A DNA stretch of 64,000 nt from Proteus alimentorum (GTDB lineage: Bacteria; Pseudomonadota; Gammaproteobacteria; Enterobacterales; Enterobacteriaceae). Below are positions 1 to 10,615 of the stretch, one piece after another (the first letter of the stretch is position 1; the number at the start of each line of letters is the position of its first letter). Below the pieces are notes generated by a model. It made no database searches. It saw nothing but the letters and a program-made list of their open reading frames with translations, and was not told the DNA's origin. A program made the position numbers and the translations under genes. The DNA lies in the NCBI RefSeq assembly GCF_002607735.1, contig NZ_NBVR01000020.1, positions 62,001 to 126,000 on the forward strand, given 5' to 3'.

Positions 1-276
1 ATGACGGATACAGGCAAGTCTTAGTTCGTGGATATTTTTACGAATACGTGATCGTAATTCATCTGTCGCCGCATCCGTAAATGTCACAACTAAAATCTCT
101 TCAACACTGAGAGGGCGGTAGAATGCAGACTCTCCGCCTAATCCAAGAAGCAACCGTAAATACAACAACCCTATGGTATACGTTTTCCCTGTTCCCGCTG
201 ACGCCTCAATCAGGCGTCTTTGGTACAAAGGAAGTGTATACGGGTTTAATGGCTGTGCCTGTATCACTTCACTCAC
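1..276 (-). CDS. recB: RecB, exodeoxyribonuclease V beta subunit (N-terminal part only)
   Basis: Only the first 92 codons lie in the window; the gene runs off the left edge. The reading begins at a GTG whose bases overlap the TGA stop of ptrA (GTGA overlap), giving translational coupling. The peptide contains the Walker A motif [11 protein letters not shown] at about residues 23-33 followed by the helix [10 protein letters not shown], typical of the UvrD/Rep-type 3'-5' helicase domain of RecB. In the RecBCD enzyme RecB supplies this helicase and, in its missing C-terminal half, the nuclease. Gene order recC-ptrA-recB is that of E. coli, and recD would be expected beyond the edge. Confidence 0.93.
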   Translation of the reverse strand, partial: MSEVIQAQPLNPYTLPLYQRRLIEASAGTGKTYTIGLLYLRLLLGLGGESAFYRPLSVEEILVVTFTDAATDELRSRIRKNIHELRLACIRH

Positions 277-3161
277 TCTTTAATTTCCTCAATAGGTAAA
301 GTTTTTTGCAATTCACTTACCGTAGCGTAACGTTTCCATTGTTTATTTTCGGCGTAATCAGCCTCTTTGCCATCTTTACCAATAATTTGAGAGACAAAAA
401 TAAATCCGTTCGGTTTTATAATTGCTTTTTCATAAAACTCAATAGCTTGTTTTAACGTTACTTTATTAAGTTCAGCTAAGAGTTTTTCACGTCCATCATA
501 TTTTACGTTATTACGATGGAAATCAGCTCGATAAAGAGAAACTTCTTCATAAAATGTTTGAGGTGGCTGTTTAACTTCGGTAATAATCGCCTGTTTATAC
601 TGATTAAAATCAGCCTCGTTCATTTTTTTCAAACGTTCGTAGGCTTGTTGATAAAATGCGTTATAGCGCTCATTTAAGTAGACAGGGGGTTTTGCATTAC
701 TTTGCAATAAGAAACCTAAGCCAGACTGTTCCCCCATAGTGCCTTGATAAGCAAATACCGCATAACCTAGTTGCTCTTCTGTTCGTAATTGATCATAGAA
801 CCAAGGTTTGATCACAGACGCTAACACAGAAGAGATAGCCTGACCTTCAAGGCGGCTATAACCGGTTGGGATATAAAGCTCACCTAATGCGTTATCTGTG
901 CTCTTCGATTTATTTTGGAATTCAACAGCATCTAATTTATTGAATACTAATGTTTCACCGATCCAATATTCTGTGCCTTGATTACCTAATAATTCGTGTG
1001 CAGATTTAGCAATATTGCGGCTTTGCTCTGGCGTTAAGTTACCAATAATCAACGCTTGAAGTGCCGCGTTTTTAATGACTTCACGGCGATTATCAATAAT
1101 ATCTTGCAGTGTAATTGACTCTAATGCTTTGAGTTTGTCAGCTTCTTCATAATACGGAATAGTATTTAATCGGCGGGCTGGCAGCATAGCTGCTTCAAAT
1201 GCTTTTAAGTTATGAGTCACTTCAAGTTGTTCACGATACCAAGATTTAGCTTGATCGAGTTCATCTTGAGTTGATTCAAAGCTCATATAGCTTTTCAGTG
1301 TCGCATTAACAAGTTCTGGTAAATGTTGTGTATAACCATTCATTGAAAAATCAATGCCTTGTCCTGATGTAGACGAGATATTCATTCCAGCAACAGAAGC
1401 TTGGTAAGATAATTCACTTAATGCTAAACCCGCAAGATAGTCAGTCAAAGTTTGAGTCACTTGTTGCTTAACGGTGATGTCTGATTTCTTATTGACTAAA
1501 CTTAATGTCACACTGGCTTTAGGCTCATCAGAAAAATAGTGCGATGGCATATAAAACAAGCGAGCACTTTTATCTTGCCACAACAATTGTGGTTTGATGA
1601 TTTTGCTGTCCGCATCAATCAGCGAAAGATTATCAGGGATATAAGGGTTAAGTGCTGGCAGTGATAATGAAATATTATCTGATAATGTTTGCCATGTTTT
1701 TAATTGCTTATCTGTGATTTTATCAACCTGATAAGGGGCATTAACAAAGTAGGCTTGTTTGTTCGAAGGTTCATTAGGGCTTATTACCCAAATGCGTGCT
1801 TTTTCTGGCGTAAGAGAATCAAGACGAGAAAGGATAGCTGAAGGTTCATAATTATCAGCAATATAGTCTGCATTTAGAATATTTTTGATCGGATAGCGTA
1901 GCATCATATCCGAAATGCCTTCTATGTAATTCATATCTCTTACAATAGAGCCATAACGAAATGAGAGATCTAATACATTCGCAATTTCATTAAAGTAACG
2001 CTGACTGATACCTTCTGTTTGAATTAAACGAATGTACGAAAAGATAGCGGAAATCACTTTGTCTTTTTGCGCCAAACCTTTATCTGTCAACGCGACATAA
2101 ATCGTAAATGAACCTTGGTTACGGTCGATATAAGGCTCAGAAAATGCACTAATACTTTCAGCTAAGCCTTGATCTTGCAACCATGTTGCCAATGTACCTG
2201 CGCTACGATTACCAATTAAATAACCAATATATTCATCAGTTTTACTGCGAAAATCGGCGACGTTATTATCAATACCAAATTCAATCTGTAAGGTTTTCTG
2301 TGGTAAAGCAGGTACCAGATGGATCATTAACCCTTTTTCTTTATCGGTCATCGCAGGTACTGTGGTGACAGGCACATCTGCTTTTTTATTTGGGATACGA
2401 GCGAAAGTGTTTGCGGCTAATTTGGATAATTCATCAAGTGATTTATTACTATAAATCACCCCATTCATTAAGTTGCCAGAATAGTGTGTTTGATAGAATT
2501 TAATCAATTCATCTTGAAGTTTACTATTTGGTTTATCACTTAATGTCTCTAGATTTCCCCCCATAAAACGGGAACTTGGATGAGCTGGGTTTAAGGTTTC
2601 AGCCCTAACTTGCCAAAAACGCATGCCATCGCGCGCGCGCGCCATTGTTAACTCAGCATTAACGGCATTACGTTCACGATCAGCATTTTTAGGATCAAGT
2701 AAAGGTTCAGCTAAAGCATCAGCAAGGCGATCAACCGCTTCATTAATCGCGCTATTTTCCACTTCTAAATAGAATGCAGTACGATAAGTTGTTGTACTCG
2801 CATTATGAGAGCCGCCATTCTTTTGTAAGAATTCAGACATACTGCCTGATTGAGGATATTTCACCGATCCCATTAGCACCATATGTTCTAAATAGTGTGC
2901 AAGACCTTGCTGACTATCTGGATCTTCTAATGCGCCAACAGGTAATGCAACAGCCGTTAATGATTTTACTGCTTTTTCGTCAGAAACCAGTAATACGGTC
3001 ATTTCATTAGGTAGTTTAATCGCTTGATATTGCCGAGGATCGCTCTCACTTTTTTCAATGCTATCAGGCAATACTTGCCAAAGTGGATCAGCAGCAAAAC
3101 TGTTGATACTCACTAGCATCAATAGCAACATGATCCATAGTTGCGAGCAGTATTTTCTCAT
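273..3161 (-). CDS. ptrA: Pitrilysin (protease III), periplasmic M16 zinc protease
   Basis: 962 residues, the usual size of E. coli pitrilysin. An N-terminal signal peptide (basic MRK, then a hydrophobic run ending at SFA, about residue 23) sends it to the periplasm. The inverted zinc motif HYLEH (HxxEH) of M16 metallopeptidases sits near residue 88-92, followed downstream by the M16 C-terminal domains. It degrades small polypeptides such as insulin B chain in other enterics. The gene lies 15 bp after recC and overlaps recB by four bases, so it is embedded in the recCBD transcription unit as in E. coli although no role in recombination is known. A run of alternating CG at about 2630-2642 encodes part of its ARAR stretch. 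Confidence 0.96.
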   Translation of the reverse strand: MRKYCSQLWIMLLLMLVSINSFAADPLWQVLPDSIEKSESDPRQYQAIKLPNEMTVLLVSDEKAVKSLTAVALPVGALEDPDSQQGLAHYLEHMVLMGSVKYPQSGSMSEFLQKNGGSHNASTTTYRTAFYLEVENSAINEAVDRLADALAEPLLDPKNADRERNAVNAELTMARARDGMRFWQVRAETLNPAHPSSRFMGGNLETLSDKPNSKLQDELIKFYQTHYSGNLMNGVIYSNKSLDELSKLAANTFARIPNKKADVPVTTVPAMTDKEKGLMIHLVPALPQKTLQIEFGIDNNVADFRSKTDEYIGYLIGNRSAGTLATWLQDQGLAESISAFSEPYIDRNQGSFTIYVALTDKGLAQKDKVISAIFSYIRLIQTEGISQRYFNEIANVLDLSFRYGSIVRDMNYIEGISDMMLRYPIKNILNADYIADNYEPSAILSRLDSLTPEKARIWVISPNEPSNKQAYFVNAPYQVDKITDKQLKTWQTLSDNISLSLPALNPYIPDNLSLIDADSKIIKPQLLWQDKSARLFYMPSHYFSDEPKASVTLSLVNKKSDITVKQQVTQTLTDYLAGLALSELSYQASVAGMNISSTSGQGIDFSMNGYTQHLPELVNATLKSYMSFESTQDELDQAKSWYREQLEVTHNLKAFEAAMLPARRLNTIPYYEEADKLKALESITLQDIIDNRREVIKNAALQALIIGNLTPEQSRNIAKSAHELLGNQGTEYWIGETLVFNKLDAVEFQNKSKSTDNALGELYIPTGYSRLEGQAISSVLASVIKPWFYDQLRTEEQLGYAVFAYQGTMGEQSGLGFLLQSNAKPPVYLNERYNAFYQQAYERLKKMNEADFNQYKQAIITEVKQPPQTFYEEVSLYRADFHRNNVKYDGREKLLAELNKVTLKQAIEFYEKAIIKPNGFIFVSQIIGKDGKEADYAENKQWKRYATVSELQKTLPIEEIKE

Positions 3162-3176
3162 CTGATATGCGCTCCC

Positions 3177-6100
3177 TTATTTTTTCAGAAATGGAATTAT
3201 TGGTTTAAATATTGTTAATGCTGTCTGTTTGACTGTTTGTAAAAAAGGCTCGTCTAATTGAGAGAAGGCACGCTGAACATACATATCACTCATTTCACCA
3301 TCTCGATTATAGCTATCCGTTAAATGTTGCATCAGCACTAATTCTGCTTTTTCAAGTGTCTCTTCATCATCAAGTAAAAACGCTTGTGATTTTTTATCAT
3401 AGCAAGCTTGTAACCAAGCCCAGCCACTTTTCGCAAATAGCGCTAATGGGCTATTTAACCCTTGTTTATAGTCACTGATTAGCTTGTCTAAGGTTGAATA
3501 GGCAAATTCAAGATCAACAGGTAATAAACACCACTGAGTCTCTTTTCTACCGTAAAACCGGCTCTCGCCTGTTCCCCCTTTCAAACAATAAACTAGATGC
3601 TCAATCCAAAGCTGCAATAAGTCATTAGCGGTTAAGCTGGCAGGTCGCCAACGTAATAAACCATCAGCTTGTACCTCATTTAAACGACCAATCAATGGCA
3701 TTTCACTAAAACTTTGCTCTAATGTGACAGAATGTGTGACTAATCGTTCACTTTTGATCTTTTCAGCTAAAGGAAGTAACTCTTCTATTTGTTGCTCCCA
3801 ATAAATTTGACCAAATGCGCTTGCGGGAAGTTGTCCTGCGGCTTTGATACGCTCAAACAAAGCTTCTGTTGAGGTTTGATCAATCAAGGCTTTTAATAAC
3901 CATTGATTCAATAGATAACGTTGAAGCGCATTGATCACAAATGGCTCTTCTTCCGGTAATTCTGTTTCTTCAATAACAAAGTTTGTTTTTAATCTTTGTT
4001 GGAAGAACGCTCGAATAGGATGACGATAAAAACGTGCAAGCGCATCAACAGAGACTTTATCTATTGTGTCATCATCATTAAGTGGCTCAGTAAAACTTTG
4101 ATGAGCCTCCCCTTGCCCACTGGCAGCAGGCAACCATTCAGAGGCATAAGAACGAAAGGCAGCACCTATTCGGAAATTTTCTTGAGCAAAAGGAACACGG
4201 CTATGTTGTGTTAATAAATGTTGGTTTATACGAGTTGCACTGTCATCGATATTGATTTCACTATCTTCTGGTAAACGAAAATTTTGCCCAATATAATCTT
4301 GTAACTCTTTGATTAAGACTGATGGATTACATTCTCGATCGTCACGTATCGATTTTCCGATATAACTGATATAAAGGTATTTTTCAGCTGAGCTAAGTGC
4401 TTCAAGGAATAAATAGCGGTCATCATCACGACGTTTTCTATCACCACGACGACGTTTTTCTGCCATTAAATCAAACCCTAACGGCTGAATATTACGAGGA
4501 TAAATACCATCGTTCATGCCTAATAAACACACCGCTTTAAAGGGAATAGAACGCATAGGCATTAATGTACAAAAATTAATGCTACCAGCTAAAAAACGCT
4601 GACTGATTTTTTCATCATCGAACCGTACTGTTAATTCATCACGAATAAGAACTAGCGGAATTTCATTTTGATATTGCGCTTTCAATCCATTTTCAATCAC
4701 TTTTTGCCATTGTTGGATAATAAGCGCTAAAACTAATTCCGTTTCCTCATCGGACTCAAAGAAGGCATCAACTAATTGTTGTCCAACTTCTAGCCATGCT
4801 TCTAATGAGCGGGTTTCGGTCAAACGTGTACGCCACTCACTTAATGTATAAAGAAAATCAGCGAGATGCCCTGCAAGCTCAGCAACTAATCCACTGGATT
4901 CATCGTAAGGAAGAACACCTTTCCAAGGGCCATTTTCACTTTCCATCGCATAACCAAGCAACATACGCAGTAAGCCGAATTCCCACGTATTTTTACCTGT
5001 GATGGGTAATAAAAATGAAGCCACATTCTCATCATCTAACCCCCAACGTATTCCTGACTCATCGACCCAACGACGTAGTAGTTTCAGCTCATTTTCAAAA
5101 ATAGAAAAATGCCCTGCTAAAGCAGGAACTTCAAGCAGTGCCAGCACTTGCTCGGCGGTAAAACGACTTTGAGGAAGTTCTAACAATGTAATAAAAGCTT
5201 GTAATACAGGATGTGCTTGACGCGCTTTTCTATCTGAAATAGCAAAAGGAAGATAACGTTCTGAAAGCGCATTACCAAACACAGCTTGAATATAAGGTGT
5301 ATAGCTATCAATATCCGCAACCATCACAATAATATCGCGCGGTAATAATTCAGGATCTTGTTCTAGTAAATGCAGTAATTGATCTTGTAACACTTCCACT
5401 TCACGCTGTGGGCTATGGCTGGCATGAAAAGTCAGTGAGTGATCATCTGGCGAAATCACACGTTTATTTTCGCTACACTCATAAGTTTCAAGTGTTGTAC
5501 CTAATTGCGAAAAATCTTCTAAATCAAGGATATCCGCTTGCAATTGATGAAGTAAATTATCTCTTGGGATCTCAACAAATGCATCTAACACATTGGTATA
5601 TTCAAGTTCAGAGAGGAAATAAAGATTATCTTTACCCAGTTTTCCCCATGACGCCAATAGCGGATTACCGATATTTTGCTCGCCCTCGTCATTAAATAAC
5701 GAAGAAGCGTTTTTTTCGTCTTTAAACCAAGGCGATTCATGTAATTGCTTATAATGGCGAGGTTTTCTGCTATTAAGACGAGCCAGAAATTTAGGATCTT
5801 GAATATCTCCCCAATAGTAACGGCAAGGATTGGTAAAGAGTAAATAGATCTCGGTATGACGCCCTATCGCTTGTAATGCCTGCAAGTAAACTTGAGGTAG
5901 CGCTGAAATCCCACAAATAAAAATACGGGGTGGGAAACAGTGTTGAAGCTCTCCTTCTTTTGCATTATTTAATGTCGAAATAAATTGCTGATAAAGATTA
6001 GAGCGATGCCATTGAGGCTGATTAAGATCTTTTGTGTATTGCTGTAATGCTACCCACAATATTTTTTGCCAGCGTTGATTTTCACTCAACCCTTCGATTA

Positions 6101-6560
6101 ACTCATCTTTTTCCCACAAAGCTAACCAATCAGAACGATACACTAAATATTGGTCAAATAAGTCAGCGACACGCCCTGCAAGCTGGTGAAGTTTACGTTT
6201 TTCTTCATCATCATCAAGGTAATGCAGTAAGGGTTTAAACTCTTCATCAGACAAAAACTCAGGAAGTAATGCCATTAATTTCCATGTCATGGCATCTTTA
6301 GAAAAAGCGCTTTCTTTAGGTATACCTGATAATACCCGAGTAAACATTTCCCAAATAAAGGTTGCTGGTAATGGGTAACGGATATTAGCAGCAATACCCA
6401 AGCTTTCGGCAAGCTGGATTTGCAACCATTGAGACATTCCGGGGCTTTGAACAAGGATCACTTCTTGTTCAAAAGGAGAAGATAGTGGTCTGGTCTGCAT
6501 AAAGTGCACCATAAGTGACTTTAGTAATGACAACTGATTTGAGTGATATATATGAAACAT
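3177..6560 (-). CDS. recC: RecC, exodeoxyribonuclease V gamma subunit
   Basis: 1127 residues, matching the approximately 1120-residue RecC family. RecC has the fold of an inactive helicase/nuclease and is the RecBCD subunit that scans the displaced strand for Chi. The N-terminus (FHIYHSNQLSLLKSL) and the segment LVQSPGMSQWLQ are typical of RecC, as are MRSIPFKAVCLLGMNDG and the acidic/basic stretch RRRGDRKRRDDDRYLFLEAL around residues 690-715. It is followed by ptrA and recB on the same strand and preceded by ppdC with a 15 bp gap, so all are probably cotranscribed. Nothing unusual was seen. Confidence 0.96.
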   Translation of the reverse strand: MFHIYHSNQLSLLKSLMVHFMQTRPLSSPFEQEVILVQSPGMSQWLQIQLAESLGIAANIRYPLPATFIWEMFTRVLSGIPKESAFSKDAMTWKLMALLPEFLSDEEFKPLLHYLDDDEEKRKLHQLAGRVADLFDQYLVYRSDWLALWEKDELIEGLSENQRWQKILWVALQQYTKDLNQPQWHRSNLYQQFISTLNNAKEGELQHCFPPRIFICGISALPQVYLQALQAIGRHTEIYLLFTNPCRYYWGDIQDPKFLARLNSRKPRHYKQLHESPWFKDEKNASSLFNDEGEQNIGNPLLASWGKLGKDNLYFLSELEYTNVLDAFVEIPRDNLLHQLQADILDLEDFSQLGTTLETYECSENKRVISPDDHSLTFHASHSPQREVEVLQDQLLHLLEQDPELLPRDIIVMVADIDSYTPYIQAVFGNALSERYLPFAISDRKARQAHPVLQAFITLLELPQSRFTAEQVLALLEVPALAGHFSIFENELKLLRRWVDESGIRWGLDDENVASFLLPITGKNTWEFGLLRMLLGYAMESENGPWKGVLPYDESSGLVAELAGHLADFLYTLSEWRTRLTETRSLEAWLEVGQQLVDAFFESDEETELVLALIIQQWQKVIENGLKAQYQNEIPLVLIRDELTVRFDDEKISQRFLAGSINFCTLMPMRSIPFKAVCLLGMNDGIYPRNIQPLGFDLMAEKRRRGDRKRRDDDRYLFLEALSSAEKYLYISYIGKSIRDDRECNPSVLIKELQDYIGQNFRLPEDSEINIDDSATRINQHLLTQHSRVPFAQENFRIGAAFRSYASEWLPAASGQGEAHQSFTEPLNDDDTIDKVSVDALARFYRHPIRAFFQQRLKTNFVIEETELPEEEPFVINALQRYLLNQWLLKALIDQTSTEALFERIKAAGQLPASAFGQIYWEQQIEELLPLAEKIKSERLVTHSVTLEQSFSEMPLIGRLNEVQADGLLRWRPASLTANDLLQLWIEHLVYCLKGGTGESRFYGRKETQWCLLPVDLEFAYSTLDKLISDYKQGLNSPLALFAKSGWAWLQACYDKKSQAFLLDDEETLEKAELVLMQHLTDSYNRDGEMSDMYVQRAFSQLDEPFLQTVKQTALTIFKPIIPFLKK

Positions 6561-6575
6561 CAGATCCTCATCTTA

Positions 6576-6917
6576 TTAATAGCATGACCAGTAATACAGT
6601 CTTATTTCGGGTAAGACATTATTGGCAACATAACCTTCTATTTGCTGACAACCTTCAGACTGTAAAAGTGAGCGTGTCATTATTTTTGGGTTAGATGCGA
6701 AATGGTCAGGTGATTTATCAGATATTTGTTCAAATAAAATAAAAAGTTCCTGCCCTGCCTGCTGAATTTGAATTAACTGCTGAAAGTCAGCTTTTAATGA
6801 TTGACTATACCCTATAATAGCGACAAAACTAATATTAAAAAACAGTAATATAAACATTGTATTAAGTAAAATAGACCCACTTTCTGATTTATTTTGAATG
6901 TTATCTATAACACACAC
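6576..6917 (-). CDS. ppdC: Prepilin-peptidase-dependent pseudopilin-like protein PpdC
   Basis: 113 residues. The N-terminus is a short polar leader followed by a hydrophobic segment (about residues 17-36), the arrangement of type IV pilin/type II secretion pseudopilins. Assignment to ppdC is by position: in E. coli the order is ppdA-ppdB-ygdB-ppdC-recC, and this is the last gene before recC. It overlaps the end of ygdB by 13 bases. The typical Gly-Phe cleavage site is weak here (residues NKSESGSIL precede the hydrophobic run). The role of this cluster in enterics is unsettled; a type IV pilus-like assembly or DNA uptake function has been proposed. Confidence 0.75.
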   Translation of the reverse strand: MCVIDNIQNKSESGSILLNTMFILLFFNISFVAIIGYSQSLKADFQQLIQIQQAGQELFILFEQISDKSPDHFASNPKIMTRSLLQSEGCQQIEGYVANNVLPEIRLYYWSCY

Positions 6918-7366
6918 TCCTTATAAACTAATGGGCAATAATCTAGCCATCCATTTGGATGTGCAACCATAAATTTATTTTTGTCTTTCAAAAAATCAAC
7001 CCATTGATAATGATATATTTTATAGCCATTTGTACTTTTTGCTTGTCCTTGCAATAAGCCCTTTTCTAAAGAAATCAAAAATAAACAGCTTTTTATTTTT
7101 GGGTTTGCATGAAAATGACGGCATTGCCATTTATTTAACTGTGACGATAAAATTTCCCAATCCAATTTTATTCCCCACGCCAATGCTGATTCAGCAAATA
7201 AAAAAGCCTGTCGTGCTTGTAACTCTTGCACCACTATTTGTTGAGACTGCCTGTAATGATAAGCAAAACTCCCAAGCGCCGATAAGCTCACAACAATAAA
7301 TCCTATCACGACAAGTAAACTTGCAAACCCTTGCTCATTTTTATTGTGAATTGTATCAATACTCAT
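6905..7366 (-). CDS. ygdB: Pseudopilin-like protein YgdB (DUF2509)
   Basis: 153 residues. Residues NKNEQGFASLLVV form a class-III type leader: a charged stretch, the Gly-Phe cleavage pair and a hydrophobic helix of about 20 residues, as recognised by prepilin peptidase. The rest contains a cysteine-bearing globular part. Position between ppdB and ppdC fits E. coli ygdB. The gene overlaps ppdB by 4 bases and ppdC by 13 bases, so the four genes form one translationally coupled block leading into recC. Confidence 0.75.
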   Translation of the reverse strand: MSIDTIHNKNEQGFASLLVVIGFIVVSLSALGSFAYHYRQSQQIVVQELQARQAFLFAESALAWGIKLDWEILSSQLNKWQCRHFHANPKIKSCLFLISLEKGLLQGQAKSTNGYKIYHYQWVDFLKDKNKFMVAHPNGWLDYCPLVYKECVL

Positions 7367-8007
7367 AACGTGGTCACATTCCTTAACCGAATGTCATTCT
7401 TATAATGTAATTTCACAGCAGGAAATTGTTTTAAATGAAATTTTAAAGAGACTGAAAGATAAAAAAAGGGTTTCTCTTTGATAATAGATTGCTTTGAATA
7501 AGGGCGTAAAATAAACTCAGTCACTTCAATCTCATGACTTTCAAAAAATCGTTGCCATCCTGAAGAGGTACAATTTTGCACACCTCTTAACTGTTCTAAT
7601 TGCCCATTTTTAAGCCGATAACCAAAATAATCACTCTCTTTTGATGAGGGCGTATCCCATCGACCATTACCATTTACGTCATAAGCGAAAATAACGCAGC
7701 TGTTTTTTTCTTGATAAGAATACTGTCCTATTTTTAATGGTGAAGTGGGCAATACCTTTGACTGCGATCCATAGGCACAATCACCGTGACAATATCCAGT
7801 GCGCCTTAATTGTGTTTCTAGTACTAATAACCTTTCTCTTAAAAAGATATCTAACTGATATTGTCGGTAAGAATGGAGCAGTATATTCATTACTTGAGGA
7901 TAAGCCCGGCTAATGCAAAGAAATAGAACGCCACTAATTGCCATGGCAAAAAGACATTCCATCAACATCATGCCAGATGAAAATGAAAATATTGATCGCT
8001 TTAACAT
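7363..8007 (-). CDS. ppdB: Prepilin-peptidase-dependent protein PpdB
   Basis: 214 residues, in the position of E. coli ppdB. The start MLKRSIFSFSSGMMLMECLFAMAISGVLFLC has a glycine before a methionine-rich hydrophobic helix with a glutamate at position 5 after the glycine, the classic pilin/pseudopilin arrangement (G-x4-E). Cysteine pairs occur at GYCHGDCAYG, suggesting a disulfide-containing periplasmic domain. It resembles the minor pseudopilin PilW/GspJ type. It overlaps ppdA by seven bases and ygdB by four. Confidence 0.78.
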   Translation of the reverse strand: MLKRSIFSFSSGMMLMECLFAMAISGVLFLCISRAYPQVMNILLHSYRQYQLDIFLRERLLVLETQLRRTGYCHGDCAYGSQSKVLPTSPLKIGQYSYQEKNSCVIFAYDVNGNGRWDTPSSKESDYFGYRLKNGQLEQLRGVQNCTSSGWQRFFESHEIEVTEFILRPYSKQSIIKEKPFFYLSVSLKFHLKQFPAVKLHYKNDIRLRNVTTL

Positions 8008-8510
8008 GGCGAGAATGCCTTAATTTTCTGACTACATGCTCTTATTCTGCCTAAAGATGAAATCACAATTTTGACTTCACTCTCTGAACTTTGAAGCACA
8101 AAACTCATTGGTCTTAAGGTTTGACGAGTTCCCCCAAATGTAAAATTTGAGACTGTTGATTGTTTAAGTTGAATACCCGAGGCTAATTGAAAAATCGTTT
8201 GTTTTTCAGGTGAGTGCCGTAAAGAAAAAGGGATCGCGATGAGTTTATTACTGGGCGATAAATGAAACGCTATTTTAATTTTTATATTAAACAATAACGC
8301 TTGTTGTCGCTGATAAGAAAGAAATGCAATGGTTTCTCGTACACTGTGTATCAATTGACGTTGGTGAGTAAATTGCTGATAGGTCGTGATTGATAAGTAA
8401 CTTAAAATTGAAACGATCATCATGACAATAAGTATTTCGAGTAGGCTTATTCCAAATTCGCTCTCTTGCTGATGCGCCCTACTTAGGCTTATATCCATGT
8501 TATTGTTCAT
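8001..8510 (-). CDS. ppdA: Prepilin-peptidase-dependent protein PpdA
   Basis: 169 residues; first gene of the ppdA-ppdB-ygdB-ppdC-recC block. The leader ends at EFGISLLEILIVMMIVSILSY: glycine cleavage site, glutamate at mature position 5 and a hydrophobic helix, as in GspH/FimT-like pseudopilins. A strong GGAGG ribosome site stands seven bases before the ATG. About 240 bp of non-coding DNA separates it from thyA and should hold its promoter; the thyA terminator also lies there. No pilus structural operon is visible in this window, so function is inferred only from the leader. Confidence 0.8.
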   Translation of the reverse strand: MNNNMDISLSRAHQQESEFGISLLEILIVMMIVSILSYLSITTYQQFTHQRQLIHSVRETIAFLSYQRQQALLFNIKIKIAFHLSPSNKLIAIPFSLRHSPEKQTIFQLASGIQLKQSTVSNFTFGGTRQTLRPMSFVLQSSESEVKIVISSLGRIRACSQKIKAFSPC

Positions 8511-8696
8511 TTATTCCTCCCTTTTAACCTACTGAGAGAATGCAGACAAAACATCTAACGGTAAATAAAGGAAAGTATTTTTTTCGAACAACAACGCAAT
8601 AACCGTATTTTCAGAGTAAATACAAAAAAATAATCATCAACAAGGCTGAGATTAGCCTTAGTTTATTGAACTTGAACTTAAATTTAATGATAGAAA

Positions 8697-8732
8697 GAAA
8701 AAAGCCCCTGTTTATCACTAAACAGAGGCTTT
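8697..8732 (-). terminator. Rho-independent terminator after thyA
   Basis: A 14-base-pair stem (AAAGCCCCTGTTTA against TAAACAGAGGCTTT, one G-U pair on the minus transcript) with a four-base loop, followed on the minus strand by a U-rich stretch. It lies 16 bp beyond the thyA stop. Confidence 0.85.
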
Positions 8733-8748
8733 AAAACACAAAGGAAAA

Positions 8749-9600
8749 TCAAACCGTAAATGGATATTTTATCGCTTCATGGCATTGATAACCTTCAACA
8801 GTAAAATCATCTGTGGTTACCCATGTTTCGATATCTTCCAACGTTTTGATCTTTGGATTGATATGTAATGTTGGTAACGGCAATGGCTCTCTTTTTAACT
8901 GCACATCACGCATTAGAGGTAATTGATTTTCATAGATATGTGCATTGATTATCTTATGAAATGCTTTACCCGGCTTATGCCCTGTAATTTGAGCCACCAG
9001 CGCTAATAAAACAAAGCACTGAATTTGGTTAAAATTTAAACCTAATGGCACATCACAGCTACGTTGATAAGAGGTTAAATAAAGCGTATCACCCACTAAT
9101 GAAAATGTGTGTGTATGCATACAAGGACGCAAACAACCCAGTTCCGTTTCACCCGGATTATAAAACGTGACGATCTCACCACGATCATCGATACCTTTAG
9201 TCAGGTTATCGATCACTTTACATAGTTGATCAAAATGGGAACCATCTGGGCGTTGCCATTGACGTCCTTGAACACCATAAACACGCCCCATATCGTCTTC
9301 ACCTTTACGATGAGGGTTGTTTAACCATGCGTCATTTTCATTTGCATTGGCATTCCATGTATTACAACCAATTTCACGAAATTGAGCAGCATTATCATAG
9401 CCACGTAAATACCCTAACAGCTCTGCGATTGCCGCTTTATAAAAGCTCTTACGTGTCGTTATCAACGGAAATTGGTTATTCGCAACATCATATTCCAGAT
9501 CAGCATTAATCACCGTTAAACAACGGGTTCCTGTCCGTTTATTATCAATCCATTGCCCTTCATCGATAATGCGTTGACACAATGCCAGATACTGCTTCAT
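8749..9600 (-). CDS. thyA: Thymidylate synthase, long divergent type
   Basis: 283 residues against 264 in E. coli. Makes dTMP from dUMP using methylene-tetrahydrofolate. Conserved elements: N-terminal MKQYL, RTGT near residue 22, catalytic cysteine C160 in LRPCMH, the [14 protein letters not shown] signature (R180, D183, N191) and the H-x-Y pair H221/Y223. Two features differ from the E. coli-like enzyme: an extra segment around residues 80-105 and the phosphate-binding Arg-Arg pair that reaches into the neighbouring active site, which reads [11 protein letters not shown] here, so only one arginine remains. A similar long ThyA occurs in some vibrios, from memory. It follows lgt by 45 bp and is probably cotranscribed with it. 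Confidence 0.93.
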   Translation of the reverse strand: MKQYLALCQRIIDEGQWIDNKRTGTRCLTVINADLEYDVANNQFPLITTRKSFYKAAIAELLGYLRGYDNAAQFREIGCNTWNANANENDAWLNNPHRKGEDDMGRVYGVQGRQWQRPDGSHFDQLCKVIDNLTKGIDDRGEIVTFYNPGETELGCLRPCMHTHTFSLVGDTLYLTSYQRSCDVPLGLNFNQIQCFVLLALVAQITGHKPGKAFHKIINAHIYENQLPLMRDVQLKREPLPLPTLHINPKIKTLEDIETWVTTDDFTVEGYQCHEAIKYPFTV

Positions 9601-9645
9601 GTTGTCTCTCTTGTAATTAGCTAATAATAAAAAATTTATCTCACA

Positions 9646-10536
9646 CTATTTGTGAGCAGGTGTTGGGTTTTGTGGTGTCTTTTTATCTTGACGATAAGCC
9701 CATACTATAAAAATAATACCCAACAAAATCATTGGAATTGAAAGTATTTGTCCCATACTCACACCACCAAATAACCCTAGTTGTGCGTCTGGTTGGCGGA
9801 AAAATTCAACAATAATACGGAATGCGCCATAACCAATGAGGAACAAGCCTGAAACACTACCTACTGGGCGACTTTTGCGTACAAAGATATTCAGAATAAT
9901 AAATAATACTACGCCCTCTAACAGCATTTCATAAAGCTGTGATGGGTGACGAGGTAAAACCCCATATTCTTGAATAATTGGGAGTAGTGTTGTTGGATCT
10001 TGTGCAACAAGCTGAAGATCAGCAGAACGTGACGTTGGGAATAAGAACGCCCAAGGTGTATCGAGTGTGACGCGTCCCCATAATTCACCATTAATAAAGT
10101 TACCCACACGACCTAATCCTAAGCCAAATGGAATTAATGGTGCAACAAAGTCTGCCACTTGGAAGAATTTACGTTTAGTGCGTTTAGCAAACCAAATCAT
10201 GGCACAAATTACCCCAATTAAACCGCCATGGAACGACATACCGCCATCCCACACTTTAAAGAGGTAAAGAGGATCATTTAAAAAGACAGGCAGATTATAG
10301 AATAAAACATAACCTAAACGACCACCGATAAACACACCCACAAAACCGACATAAAGTAATGTTTCAACTTCATTTTTATTCCAACCACTATTCGGTTTTG
10401 CAGCTCGACGATTTGCAAGCCATAAGGCAAAGACAAACCCAACTAAATACATCATACCGTACCAGTGTAACGACACAGGCCCGATAGAGAACATTACGGG
10501 ATCAATCTCTGGAAATTTAAGGTAGCTTATACTCAT
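9646..10536 (-). CDS. lgt: Prolipoprotein diacylglyceryl transferase
   Basis: 296 residues, multi-pass inner-membrane enzyme that moves diacylglycerol from phosphatidylglycerol to the lipobox cysteine of prolipoproteins, the first step in lipoprotein maturation. The Lgt signature [14 protein letters not shown] is present near residues 142-155, and the conserved HGGLIG segment lies near residue 103. At least seven hydrophobic segments are visible. Gene order ptsP-lgt-thyA is that of E. coli. A client lipoprotein, YgiB, is encoded later in this window. Confidence 0.96.
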   Translation of the reverse strand: MSISYLKFPEIDPVMFSIGPVSLHWYGMMYLVGFVFALWLANRRAAKPNSGWNKNEVETLLYVGFVGVFIGGRLGYVLFYNLPVFLNDPLYLFKVWDGGMSFHGGLIGVICAMIWFAKRTKRKFFQVADFVAPLIPFGLGLGRVGNFINGELWGRVTLDTPWAFLFPTSRSADLQLVAQDPTTLLPIIQEYGVLPRHPSQLYEMLLEGVVLFIILNIFVRKSRPVGSVSGLFLIGYGAFRIIVEFFRQPDAQLGLFGGVSMGQILSIPMILLGIIFIVWAYRQDKKTPQNPTPAHK

Positions 10537-10615
10537 TATTCCCTACTTCACTTAATAAATAATTTCTGTGCTGGTTATTTATTACCAACATAGAAAAGGC
10601 TTATACGAAGGCCGA

